Positions 11,385 through 22,329 of a stretch of DNA of 64,000 nucleotides are shown here, in pieces. The first letter of the stretch is position 1. Each line of letters starts with the position of its first letter. The translations under genes and the position numbers were made by a program. Source of the stretch: Ariolimax columbianus (lineage: Eukaryota; Mollusca; Gastropoda; Stylommatophora; Arionidae); NCBI GenBank assembly GCA_036924085.1, contig JAVGWX010000002.1, forward strand, positions 153,782,071 to 153,846,070, written 5' to 3'. The notes beneath the pieces were generated by a model. It made no database searches. It was not told the DNA's origin and worked only from the letters and a program-made list of their open reading frames with translations.

Positions 11385-12510
11385 CTTAGCTGAGAGGTGA
11401 AACTCTAGCTATGAGTCTCTAGCTGAGAGGTGAGGCTTTAAATGAGAGGTGAAACTCTAGCTGAGAGATGAGGCTCTAGCTGAGAGATGAGGCTCTAGCT
11501 GTGAGGTGAAACTCTAGCTGAGAGATGAGGCTTTAGCTGTGAGGTGAGGCTCTAGCTGAGAGGTGAAACTCTAGCTGAGAGATGAGGCTCTAGCTGAGAG
11601 GCATGACGCTAGCGTTACAGAAGGGCATCTATAGCTGCGAGTTAAAACACTAACCTCACAAGGGGGGGGGGATAGTCGATATAACTGAGAGCTGAGGCTC
11701 TAGCTGAGAGGAGAGGCTCTAGCTGAGAGGTGAGGCTCTAGCTAAACGTTAAGGACCTGGCTAAGAAGTGAGGTTCTAGCTGAGAGGTGAGGCTCTAGCT
11801 GAGATGAGGTTCCAGCTGAAAGGTGAAGCTTCAGTTGAGAGATGAGGCTCTAGCTGAGATGTGAGGCTCTAGCTAAAAGATGAGGCTCTAGCTAAAAATG
11901 TAGGCTCTCTCTGAGAGCTGAGGCTTTAGCTGATGGGATAGACTGTAGCTGAGAAGCTGAGAGGTGAGGCTCTAGTTGAGGCTGTAGTTGAGACTAGCTG
12001 AGAGGTGAGGCTCTACCTGAGAAGTGAGTCTCTAGCTGAGGCTATTGTTGAGACTAGCTGAGAGGTGAAGCTCTAGCTGAGAAGTGAGGGTCTAGCTGAG
12101 AAGGGAGGCTCTAGCTGAGAGGTGAGGTTCTAGCTGAGAGGTGAGGCTTTAGCTGAGAGATGAAGCCCTAGCTGAGGTGAGACTCTAGCTGAGAAGCGAG
12201 GCTCTACTTGAGAGGTCAGGCTCTAGCTGAGAGGTGAGGCTCTAGCGGAGAGGTGAAGCCCTAGCTGAGAGGTGAGGCTCTGAGAGGTGAGGCTCTAGTG
12301 GAGAGGTGAAGCCCTAGCTGAGAGGTGAGGCTCTGAGAGGTGAGGCTCTAGCTGAGAGGTGAGGCTCTAGCTGAGAGGCGAGGCTCTAGCTGAGAGGTGA
12401 AGCCCTAGCTGAGGTGAGGCCCTAGCTGAGAAGTGAGGCTCTAGCTGAGAGGTAAGGCTCTAGCTGAGAGGTAAGGTTCTAGCTGAGAATCAAAGCTCTA
12501 GCCTATTAAG
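11385..12510. repeat. Minisatellite, 19-bp unit, about 55 degenerate copies
   Basis: Repeats of GCTCTAGCTGAGAGGTGAG with many deletions and substitutions, such as GAAGCCCTAGCTGAG. It is older-looking than the two arrays before it and shares the words CTAG and GAGAG with them. Confidence 0.93.
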
Positions 12511-14029
12511 AAATGAACCAAAGCGTGAAAGGGAGGATGTCCATTTTCCAGCGTTCACTAGTCTCAAGGGTTGACGAGATCGGCGCCTAGTTCTATCGGA
12601 GACAGACGATTCACTCGAATGTCAGACGTACACGACGTGTAGGTCAAAGAAGTCTTTGGTAGTTGACTACCATGTGTAGAAGATTAGGTGGTAAGCAGCT
12701 GTCCGGGTACAAATTCTAAATGTATCAACATTGCTTTCTAATCGTTGCCTGGAAGAAGACCAAAAAGAGACGGTCCATCAATCATACAAATACACAAGAG
12801 GTCGATCACCTGCCTGCTAGCTGGATGGCAAGTACATGCAAAAAAGACCTCAAGACACAGAAGAGAGGAGCTCAGAATTGTTTTATTTTTTTTTCTGTGA
12901 GATATTTCATGATTTTTCTTTGTTCTTATTTATCTGCTTATTATAACAGCTAATTAAAAAGAAAGAAATTTCCTCCACCATCTCCTCCTTATTTTTTTTT
13001 CTTCTTCTTTTTCTTCTTCTTCTTCTTTTTCTTCTTTTTCTTCGCCTGCTTCTTCTTTATTAGCGATGTGTTGTAGTTTTTTTTTTATAGTCCGAGGCAC
13101 TTTGTGTGTCGGATTAACAGTTGGAATGTTATTTATGCGCCGCTTGGTACAATACTTCTGCTTTCAGCCAATTTTTTTTGCCGAATAATTCTCCCTAGTC
13201 TTCGGCTGACACCTGGAATTCGTGAAGTATTTCTGTTTTGTGAGAGTTTTCATCTCTTAGATGCATTAGCCTCCTCTATAGCTTGGGAATTAATCTAACC
13301 TGAGACTCTCACCTAGGTCCTTATATTCTTTGATTTGTGCACTTCTGTGTCACCGAAGAAGGTCTTTTGTTCGTAACAAAGATTTATTTTATGTTCAAGT
13401 TCAAGTGCAGTGTCATTAAAAATATTCCGCTTTGGTTATCCACAGCTTCGTTTTACTAGGAATAAAATAAAACAAAAAAAACAAAAACATCGTGACATAT
13501 TCTTTTAATAAAAAATATATCAACATTTCTTACTAAATTCCATTCCTCACTAAGACTTGGGGCTGCTGTAATGATGGTGCCGAACCACAAATAGACTTCC
13601 ATCGAGACTACAAGAACAACTTAGACTTGCTAACATTGTGTTTCTGAGCTCATCTTAAAATCCACCTCCACCTGTGATGGATCTGGAATAAGTCTTGCCT
13701 GTACCCACGTATATGGAAGTGACGTCAGTGTTATTACTGCAGTATGGGAGAGTATTTCCTTCCGAGTGTACCCTTGCATTATCACTGTGGCGTGTCACTG
13801 TGTTTCCACCAACCCGTCAAGATTATAGAGGGTGATTGAATGATTTCACAAGAACAACCCGGGGCGAAGAAGAAGGATGTCAGTTCTCGGTTCAAGTCTG
13901 ATCATGAATAATGAAATATCCTAAACTGTGATCATATATTTTCTTGTGTTTCATTTGATGACATCATCCGACTTCCAGACTTGCCTCTCCCTATTTGTTT
14001 CTGCCCGCTCATTGAAGTTAATGCTGGTT
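12511..14029. other. No gene seen; TTC microsatellite
   Basis: Unique-looking AT-rich sequence. A pyrimidine tract of TTC/TTTTC repeats lies at about 12985-13058. Open frames of 60-77 codons here show no domain. Confidence 0.55.
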
Positions 14030-16400
14030 TCGGCTGCCTGCTCTAGGACTGGAGATTATGGAAGTTATTACAGTTTCTCTCAGTGGCAATTGCTGTTGAA
14101 TAGACTTCATTTTTTGTTAGTTTTATAACGATAAATGTTGGAAATGTTGCATATAATCTTGGGAATGCGTTTTTCTTTCAACAGTGGATGGATGGTGCAT
14201 ACTGTCATTGTTTTTATGTTTGTGTTTACGAGGGTGGCATTATTTCTGATTTTTGTTGTTGCTGCCTGGGCTGAATGATTACCTCGCTTAAGTCTGCATG
14301 TCCTTATTTCATTTAGTGTTTGGTGTATAGAGAGGTCCATGCGTTTTCTGCATGTTTTGGCCGGCTATAGGAGTCTGCTGTCTCATCTATGGTCCATCTA
14401 TAAGAGTCTGCTGTCTCATCTATCGTCCAGTTCATCTGCTATAAGAGTCTGATGTCTCATCTATCGTCCATCTGCTATACGAGTCTGATGTCTCATCTAT
14501 CGTCCATCTGCTATACGAGTCTGATGTCTCATCTATCGTCCATCTGCTATACGAGTCTGATGTCTCATCTATCGTCCATCTGCTATAAGAGTCTGATGTC
14601 TCATCTATCGTCCATCTGCTATACGAGTCTGATGTCTCATCTATCGTCCATCTGCTATAAGAGTCTGATGTCTCATCTATCGTCCATCTGCTATAGGAGT
14701 CTGCTGTCTCATCTACTGCCCATCTGCTATAGGAGTCTGCTGTCTCATCTACCGCCCATCTGCTATAGGAGTCTGCTGTCTCATCTACTGCCCATCTGTT
14801 ATAGGAGTCTGCTGTCTCATCTACTGCCCATCTGCTATAGGAGTCTGCTGTCTCATCTACTGCCCATCTGCTATAGGAGTCTGCTGTCTCATCTACTGCC
14901 CATCTGCTATAGGAGTCTGCTGTCTCATCTACTGCCCATCTGCTATAGGAGTCTGCTGTCTCATCTACTGCCCATCTGCTATAGGAGTCTGCTGTCTCAT
15001 CTACTGCCCATCTGCTATAGGAGTCTGCTGTCTCATCTACTGCCCATCTGTTATAGGAGTCTGCTGCCTCATCTACTGCCCATCTGCTATAGGAGTCTGC
15101 TGTCTCATCTACTGCCCATCCGTTATATGAGTCTGCTGTCTCGTTTATCGTCCAATGGCTGCAGCTCTGTAATGGTTGCCATGTTTTCTAAATGTGTGGA
15201 TGTTCAGACTTCTGTTACAATTAGAGCTAATTGATTTCGCTCTATTTTGTTAAAGTTGTATTTAAATCTGTGATGCTATATTCTAAGACTGGTCTAACGC
15301 TACATGTGTATAACTTCTTGCGCTACTTATTCAGCACCCAATGTGGTAGCAGCTAATTATTTCGTGTTTAACATACGTAGTCTTGTTGTCAGCGGTGTCC
15401 TTAGAATTTGAGTTTCCATGTCAGACGTTAGTTTAAGGTAACTCATAAGTAAGTTGGGATTTCCTTCCTAGCGAATAACTTGTCATTTCCCTATCGAGAG
15501 ATGGCACAAATTGATGCAGGTCTCAGAGATAGAACTGCGTGAGAAACCTGTCTCCGGACATCATCTACCATACACAACATGAAATTCACTAAGCAGACTC
15601 TGAACTGGTAAATCACGATACAAGAAGAACATGAATAAATGGGAATACACAGATGATCACATGAAACTGGAATAATTCAGGACCCAGGCCATCCGATGAC
15701 CTGCCGGGAAACATTCAATAAGTGCGGCATGCTGAAAGTAAAGGACAAGGCAAGCCATGTCGCTGGATACTAGATGTATACTGCTAGACGTGGTACGTGG
15801 ACACGGAAAGTAAGTAATTGTCCATTTAGTTGAGGTTTCTTTATCGCAAATCGCTTGTTAATTTAGTTGAAACTTAGTATTCTGTGGTGTTTTTTTAAAT
15901 AGAAAATGGTGTGTGATGTTTTATGGTCATTTCCTTTTAGTAACCAGTTCTTGGATCACTTTTCGAGAATTGTCAAGGTACCTTGTATTCGTTGTTCTGG
16001 TGTGTTTTTCAGAAGTTCACATGGTCAGGCCATCAGCGTGTTGGACGTTGTGGCTACTTTTATGGAAGCTTTCAGTGATGTCATTTATGTCAATAAGGAA
16101 AAGTATATTGAGAGGAGATAACATTGAGGGACACTTTCTTTTGTAGTTTCCTTTTTACTGGTTTACCCTTGCGCTTGCGCTCTTGTTCTGTTATCTAGGT
16201 AGTTACTGACTCAGATTTAAACATTCAAACATTCTTCCACAAACTCAGTATCGCAGCATAGTTGCCCGGAGCCCGTTTTTCCACACTTGCTCTAAAGCTT
16301 TCTTCACGTGTACCCATACTGCCAAGGTATGCTTTAATTCATCGTCAGCAGCTTGTGCTATGTGGGTGATTTAGGCTTCTGTGAAAGCGAAATAAACGGA
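14030..16400 (-). mobile_element. LINE relic, copy 1 (family L), with internal 36-bp array
   Basis: This element aligns by eye along its length to the minus-strand relic at 33700-35940. Shared segments include 14085-14140 with 33755-33790, 15350-15470 with 34385-34515, and 15905-16200 with 34565-34880. The related copy holds recognisable RT motifs, so this is the same non-LTR retrotransposon family, read on the minus strand. At 16351-16383 it translates to TEA*ITHIAQA, a damaged form of the conserved 'STEDQVTHIAQ' RT block. It is interrupted by an array (14360-15150) and by about 350 bp of unrelated sequence (15480-15835) absent from the other copy. Stops throughout indicate a pseudogene. Confidence 0.75.
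14360..15150. repeat. Minisatellite, 36-bp unit, about 21 copies, inside LINE copy 1
   Basis: Repeats of CTGCTATAGGAGTCTGCTGT plus CTCATCTACTGCCCAT. The left third uses the CTGATGTCTCATCTATCGTC variant and the right two thirds the CTGCTGTCTCATCTACTGCC variant. The same stretch occurs once in the related LINE at about 34138-34178 (CTGCTATAGGATTCTCCTGT...), which identifies the seed. The 260-codon plus-strand frame is a by-product of the 36-bp unit. Confidence 0.95.
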
Positions 16401-17285
16401 TATGGGGCAATGAGTTGTGTGCGCCAGATAAAAGAATATATTTGTTATTAAATGCGTTACACAAATGATTTAAGGAAGATTAATTTAGTGATACAGAGCA
16501 TTACAAAAATAAGGCTCCTGTCACCTTCAAATAAGGTTTTAAAATTTGACTAAAGAGGGCTGACAACCTCATTATGTTACACACGTATGCGGTTATAATC
16601 ACTCGTTACGAAATCTAGCAGATACAGGCTTTCTGTAAAGGGGCCACTTGCCGTTTAAACATACACATAACACTGGAGGGGAAAGGTGAGTGATTGCAAA
16701 TATTTTAAAACATGTATCCTCTACAAGAGGCTAGCTGTAGTGAGGGCCAATTCTTTACATTGGAGCAATAATGAGAATTAATTAATGAATCAAGTCAAGC
16801 CTGTTGTAAATATGAATACAAGCAACATCACTATGTAAAAACCATTGCTACTCAAATTTCTCTACAAACAAACGGGTTCAGGATTCCATAAAGGCTGGTT
16901 AGGACAAACTAAATGCATAGTTGGACCTTTACCTCCAAATCTGGAATGACTGGTTACTTATGGTAATGTTTGTTTTGAACACAAAATAGTAATTGATAAA
17001 GTCGTGTTTGATATTAACATGAGATCAATAAATCGAATCTGCCGCTGTACTGAAAGGTAATAGATGGACAAGACCGTATTGTATCGTTGTCATTTACTGG
17101 ACAAAGATCAAACTTCAAAGTCAATTTCAACGGCAAACACGTCATCTACTTCGGCAGCAGACAGGCGTCTGTTGCAGGTAGTAACCCAAATAACGGAGGA
17201 GAAACGGTCATGTGGCGTGTCATCCATGAACTCTCTGCACAGATTCTGGATGCAACAAAGGCTCTCACTTGAATCCAGTCTGTGC
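16401..17285. other. No gene recognised
   Basis: AT-rich unique sequence. Around 16825-16860 a short phrase (GTAAAAACCATTGCT) is shared with about 2978-2995, perhaps from a shared decayed repeat. Frames at 17064-17297 may belong to the LINE relic that follows. Confidence 0.45.
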
Positions 17286-17289
17286 TTCT

Positions 17290-17690
17290 ATAAATGATGT
17301 GTGTTCTTTCAATCTTCTTGTACAGCTCCGAAACATGGACGGTCAACACGAGAACCAGAGGCGACTCGAGATCTCACAGGCGTGCAATCAATGACGCATG
17401 CTTGAATACCTCTAGTAAGACCTTGTCAGCAACACCGATATATCCCGACGGACACAACTCTAGAGCGTTTCCAGAAAGCTTATCGGCGCTGACTCTTCTT
17501 TGTCAGTCACGTCCCCAAAGTGACGTCCCGTCTTCTGTACTTGTCAATAGAAATCAGCAGCGGGAATTGAGCGCGCCTCCAAGGAGTCTTCTTAGGGGCA
17601 ACGTACATCCCCTGGCTAAGACATAATTCAATCTAAAATACATTTTGTGTAGAGACGCTTCCATCAACTGTAGTGGATGACTGTTAGCAT
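17290..17690 (+). mobile_element. LINE relic: C-terminal tail of a non-LTR polyprotein
   Basis: In shifting plus-strand frames the translation shows LYSSETWTV (17315-17345), then DLVSNTDISRRTQL and a basic stretch. This order (Y-x-SETWT, then an R-rich 'I-RRTQL' block) is the usual C-terminal layout of many invertebrate LINE polyproteins. Several frameshifts and stops are present. It ends about 450 bp before the first Dlx coding exon, so it lies in the promoter or in a 5' UTR intron. Confidence 0.6.
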
Positions 17691-17895
17691 GACGACGGCG
17701 GATTACATGACTTGACTCAAACACCGTGTTTTGTTTGGTTGTGGTTTGTTGTTTTCTTGACTTGTTTGTCCCCGACGAAGGCCCAATGGTCATAACGTTG
17801 GTTTCGCTTTATTTTGTTCTGATTGGTGATTCTTGTATGTGATGTTATTGTTGGATGTGATGTTATTGTTGGATATTAATCAAGTTTGCTTTAAA

Positions 17896-18107
17896 CATGA
17901 GAGGGAGACCAATCATAAGATGTTTGTACTTCTTTAAACATGAAAGGCAGACCAATCATAAGATGTTTGTACTTCTTTGAACATGAGAGGAAGACCGATC
18001 ATAAGATGTTTGTACTTCTTTAAACATGAGAGGTAGACCAATCATTATTTGTTTGTACTTCTTTAAACATGAGAGGTAGACCAATCATAAGATGTTTGTA
18101 CTTCTTT
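17896..18107. repeat. Minisatellite, 43-bp unit, 5 copies, abutting the Dlx exon
   Basis: CATGAGAGGTAGACCAATCA plus TAAGATGTTTGTACTTCTTTAAA recurs at 17896, 17939, 17982 and onward. The final unit runs directly into CTGACAG, so its TGTTTGTACTTCTTT part forms the pyrimidine-rich tract of a candidate 3' splice site ending at 18114. Confidence 0.95.
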
Positions 18108-18114
18108 CTGACAG

Positions 18115-18136
18115 TTATCACCCTCCGCTGGCCACC
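18115..18136 (+). promoter_or_regulatory. Dlx 5' leader: candidate splice acceptor and Kozak start context
   Basis: A pyrimidine-rich tract followed by CTGACAG ends at 18114, giving a plausible acceptor with exon start at 18115. The 22-nt leader ends in GCCACC immediately before ATG at 18137, a near-perfect animal Kozak context, which decides the start codon. If the acceptor is not used, the leader simply continues upstream into the 43-bp array. Confidence 0.5.
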
Positions 18137-18446
18137 ATGTTGAACATGGCGTCAGGTATGGATGGACTGGAGCAAGACATGATGAAGCAGCAGTCGGCCT
18201 TCATGGAGCTCCAACAACAGTCTGCCCATTCGGTTGGCCATCATCCGGCCTACCAGATCCGCTCGCAGTACCCGGGAGCACACCCGCAGCATCACCAGCA
18301 CCACGAGTCGGTGTTCTCCGGACCACAGCACGGACGGGCCTTGGGTTACCATTTCGGAATGAATGGGATGGGGGGCTCTTACAATACAGCCCCGTCCCAC
18401 CCCTTCTCTGTCAGCCCATACCAGACACCTTCTCCACCAAGAGATG
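18137..18446 (+). CDS. Dlx: Distal-less/Dlx homeobox protein, first coding exon (partial CDS)
   Basis: This exon encodes the N-terminal 103 residues and the first base of the next codon of a Distal-less family homeodomain transcription factor, which in animals patterns appendages, neural and epidermal tissue from the nucleus. The start MLNMASGMDGLEQD has a strong Kozak context (GCCACC ATG). The block KQQSAFMELQQQSAH corresponds to the 'SAFxELQ' N-terminal motif of Dll/Dlx proteins. The rest is rich in His, Gln, Gly, Ser and Pro (HPQHHQHHES, SPYQTPSPP), typical of the variable region before the homeodomain. It ends at GATG|gtgagt, a strong splice donor, in phase 1. That phase fits the next exon at 41433, which begins AT and restores an Asp codon. 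The exon is GC-richer than its AT-rich surroundings. A longer frame opening at 18092 begins inside the repeat array and is less likely. Confidence 0.9.
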
Positions 18447-18599
18447 GTGAGTACGTCTGTCTGTCTGTTCGCTTGATTATCTGTGCTCGTGTCTGTCTGA
18501 TCAATCGCTTGTGTGGCTGTAGTTGTGTCTAGCTTTTCGATAGTATGGATATGTCCTTGTGTGTCTTTGATCTTGTGTGTGATAAGGGTTAAGTGAGAG

Positions 18600-19262
18600 G
18601 ATTGGCTAATGGCACATACACCTCAAGATGATGACACGAACTGAGAGAGTTGGCTGATGGCACATGCGCCTCCAGGTGATACGGTCAAAGTGAGAGGGTT
18701 GGCTGATGGCACATACACCTCAAGATGATGACACGAACTGAGAGAGTTGGCTGATGGCACATGCGCATCAAGATGATGACACAAACTGAGAGAGTTGGCT
18801 GATGGCACATGCACCTTAAGATGATGACACGAACTGAGAGAGTTGGCTAATGGCATATGCGCCTCAAGATGATGACACGAACTGAGAGAGTTGGTTGATG
18901 GCACATGCGCCTCAAGATGATGACACGAACTGAGAGAGTTGGCCGATGGCACATGCGGCTCAAGATGATGACACGAACTGAGAGAGTTGGCTGATGGCAC
19001 ATGCGCCTCAAGGTGATAAGGTCGAAGTGAGAGGGTTGGCTGATGGCATATACGCCTCAAGGTGATACGGTCGAAGTGAGAGGGTTGGCTGATGGCACAT
19101 GCGGCTCAAGATGATGACACGAACTGAGAGAGTTGGCTGATGGCACATACGCCTCAAGGTGATAAGGTCGAAGTGAGAGGGTTGGCTGATGGCACATGCG
19201 CCTCAAGGTGATAAGGTCGAAGTGAGAGGGTTGGCTGATAGCTGATGCACCACAAGTTGATA
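18600..19262. repeat. Minisatellite, 48-bp unit, about 14 copies
   Basis: CTGAGAGAGTTGGCTGATGG followed by CACATGCGCCTCAAGATGATGACACGAA, spaced 48 bp (18791 to 18839). A second version, GGTGATACGGTCGAAGTGAG, alternates with it. It begins about 150 bp after the exon donor. A 145-codon minus-strand frame is a by-product. Confidence 0.94.
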
Positions 19263-20230
19263 AGAGCAAAGAATAATTCCACTTTATTCATACTGTTTTT
19301 AGCTACTTGAAGTATTCCAGTTTTAAGATATCAAAGACAAACACCTTCACTCATTGTACGTTAGTCGATTCATCCCTACCACGCGAAGGCCAGAAGCTGG
19401 ACGTTTGTTCCTGCAGCCTTATAGCGTTGCTGGCCGACTTCCCACGGGACTCCAATGTTCTCCCATGGCGTGAAGAATTATTTGGGCATTCAGCGCAAAA
19501 GTGAACAATCCAGAATGCAAGAATAGGAAGCACACCGTTCGAGCACGTTCACCCCAGTTTGTTCTTGAGATATCATTATCGTCACGCCTTGTCTATTGTT
19601 ACGTCACAGACTAGGGAATTCACAGAAACGCAGTGAGCAGAACACAGTGCGTTCACTTAGAAACTTCCGAAAGAAATGAGATGCGTAATTTTCACTTTCC
19701 TGTTGCGCACCTTTGCACTACTTAAATTGTTAAATTACTTGGGAACGGAAAGTGACAGAGAGCTGGGAATTCCAGACAGAATGATCTGTGACAATTTCAC
19801 GCCTCTGGATCCTATTGTTGCGGAGTTTTTTGCATGACGGACAAATACATATATTTTGATTCGTATAATATACTTGTAGAAGTGTGAGCTCTCACGTCCG
19901 CCAGGGCCCAATAAAAATGCAAAGAATAATAAACCTGTAACATGTCAGGCATGTCGTAAGAGTCGACCAGGGGGGACGGAGCTATGCCAGATTCTACTTC
20001 TTTTCTCACCTTTGCCCGATGTTTAATGTCCACTACTTCAATTTATCTCCTTAAAGAAATCTGCGCCAAAGTACGTTGCGTGCTTTGGCAGTTATAGTTG
20101 CTTTAGTAAATTGTTTTACATGATGAAGTCACACACACAACTTTCTTAAAGAGATATATCGAAGTGCAGGAGTTCTATTATCTTATGAAAATGTTATTAC
20201 AATTTAGAGCGTATTTTCACTTCCACACCT
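19263..20230. other. No gene seen in intron 1
   Basis: Unique-looking sequence without arrays. Short frames only, none with a recognisable domain. Confidence 0.5.
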
Positions 20231-20254
20231 CAATATGACAGCATTAAACTTGGG

Positions 20255-20600
20255 GAAACGTACGATTAGCGTTGTGGTAAAACACTCTCTTTTCTTTGCA
20301 AAGGTGCTGAATTTAGCTACTGGTACGCACAAGTCGACCCAGCCAGAAATAGTTACCTGGCATGCAACTAGCGAAGAAAAAGGCAGACGGGGAAACGAAC
20401 TGACACCCTACCTCAAATAAGCTGCGAGTTAGTTTACTGAAGACTCTAACAACTTTATTCCACTACAGTAGTCTTACTACTATGGGACAAACTTTGAGAG
20501 TTTAGGTAAAGATAGCCTCATGACACACTGATGTCGCGGATAAAGTGTTAGACTTCATTGTTCTAGACCCCAATTTACGAGAACGATTTGAAAAGTTGAA
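20255..20600. mobile_element. Two decayed core-SINE pieces in opposite orientations
   Basis: At 20262-20420 the plus strand has a tRNA-like head (GATTAGCGTTGTGGTAAAAC) followed by the core AAGTCGACCCAGCC and GTTACCTGG. At 20505-20580 the opposite orientation is seen through AAAGATAGCCTCATG and GATAAAGTGTTAGAC, matching the body of the SINE at 5115-5420. Both are degenerate. Confidence 0.5.
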
Positions 20601-20689
20601 CATCCAGCGCTGTAGCCACCATAACAGTGCACAGAGATACTTGACACCTACGTCAGATACAGTCTGTAATGTAGGTGCATATAGGGACC

Positions 20690-22210
20690 TGTAGGACGTA
20701 GGGGTTTAGGGGCTTGTAGTCACTTTAAGGGCATGTAGTGACTATATGGGCATGTAAGGGTATGTAGTGACTATATGGGCATGTAAGGGTATGTAGTGAC
20801 TATATGGGCATGTAAGGGTATGTAGTGACTATATGGGCATATAAGGGTATGTAGTGACTATAGGGACATGTAAGGGTATGTAGTGACTATAGGGACATGT
20901 AAGGGTATGTAGTGACTATAAGGACATGTAGTGACCGTAGTGGCATTTAGGGGCATGTACTGACATATAGGAGCATGTAGTGACTGTTTTCGAGCATAAA
21001 GGGGTGCTTAGTGACTCTAGGAGCATGTAGAGACTATAGGAGCATGTAGTGACAACAGCGGCATAGAGGGGCATATAGTGACTATAGACATGCAGTAACT
21101 ATTGGGTCCCGTAGTGACTATAGGGCCATGCAGGAGCATATAGTCACTCTAGGGGAATCTAGTGACTATAGGGGCATGTAGGGGCATATAGTCACTCTAG
21201 GGGCATCTAGTGACCATAGGGGCATGAAGGAGCATATAGTCACTCTAAGGGCATCTAGTGACTATAGGGGCATGTAGGGGCATATAGTCACTCTAGGGGC
21301 ATCTAGTGACTATAGGGGCATGCAGGAGCACATAGTCACTCTAGGGGCATCTAGTGACTATAGGGACATGCAGGAGCATATAGTCACTCTAGGGGCATCT
21401 AGTGACTATAGGGACATGCAGGAGCATATAGTCACTCTAGGGGCATCTAGTGACTATAGTAGCATGTAGGGGCATATAGTCACTCTAGGGGCATCTAGTG
21501 ACTATAGGGACATGCAGGAGCATATAGTCACTCTAGGGGCATCTAGTGACTATAGTAGCATGTAGGGGCATATAGTCACTCTAGGGGTATCTAGTGACTA
21601 TAGGGGCATGCAGGAGCATATAGTCACTCTATGGGCATCTAGTGACAATAGGGGCATGTAGGGGCATCTAGTGATTATAGGGGCATGCAGGAGCATATAG
21701 TCACTCTAGGGGCATCTAGTGACTATAGGGGCATGCAGGGCCATATAGTCACTCTAGGGGCATGTAGTGACTATAGGGGCATGTAGTGACTATAGGGGCA
21801 TGTAGTGACTATAGGGGCATGTAGTGACTATAGGGGCATGTAGTGATTATAGGGGCATGTAGTGACTATAGGGGCATGTAGTGACTATAGGGGCATGTAG
21901 TGACTATAGGGGCATGTAGTGACTATATAGGCATATAGGGGCATATAGTGACTATAGGGGCATGTAGGGCATATATAGGCATGTAGTAACTATAGAGGCA
22001 TGTAGTGACTATACGGCCAATTGGGCCCTATAGGGGCATGTAGTGACTATATGGGCATGTAGGGGCATGTAGTTACTATTTGGCATGTAGTGACTTTAGG
22101 GACATGTTATGACTATAGCGGCTTTTAGTGACAATAGGGCCATGTAGTGACAATAGGGGCATGTAGGGCATATATGGACATGTAGGGCCATGTAGTGACT
22201 TTAGAGGCAA
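20690..22210. repeat. Minisatellite, 19-bp unit with a 48-bp higher-order unit containing inverted motifs
   Basis: The edges are simple TAGTGACTATAGGGGCATG units (19 bp). The centre (about 21120-21760) is a 48-bp higher-order repeat in which AGTGACTAT is followed by its reverse complement, ATAGTCACT. Total about 1.5 kb, the largest array in intron 1. Confidence 0.94.
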
Positions 22211-22329
22211 GTGGTGGCATGCGTCTGTAATGTGAGGTATCCGCACAGCAGATAGTAAAATTGAGGCTAATAAGACAATACTGTTGAAGCAACGTTTTGT
22301 TATTGAATTCATGACACCAGAAGACTGCG

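Noticed and set aside
15906..16146. Plus-strand frames of 71 and 77 codons
   Set aside because: They are antisense to the family L LINE (compare 34564-34874).
17770..17825. Possible shared retroelement motif CCCCGACGAAGGC at 17770 and 38560
   Set aside because: Only about 15 bp is clearly shared and the rest diverges, so it is too short to define a repeat.
18092..18136. Upstream ATG at 18092 as the Dlx start
   Set aside because: It lies in the last unit of the 43-bp array with a poor context. The ATG at 18137 has GCCACC before it and begins the part that resembles Dlx proteins.
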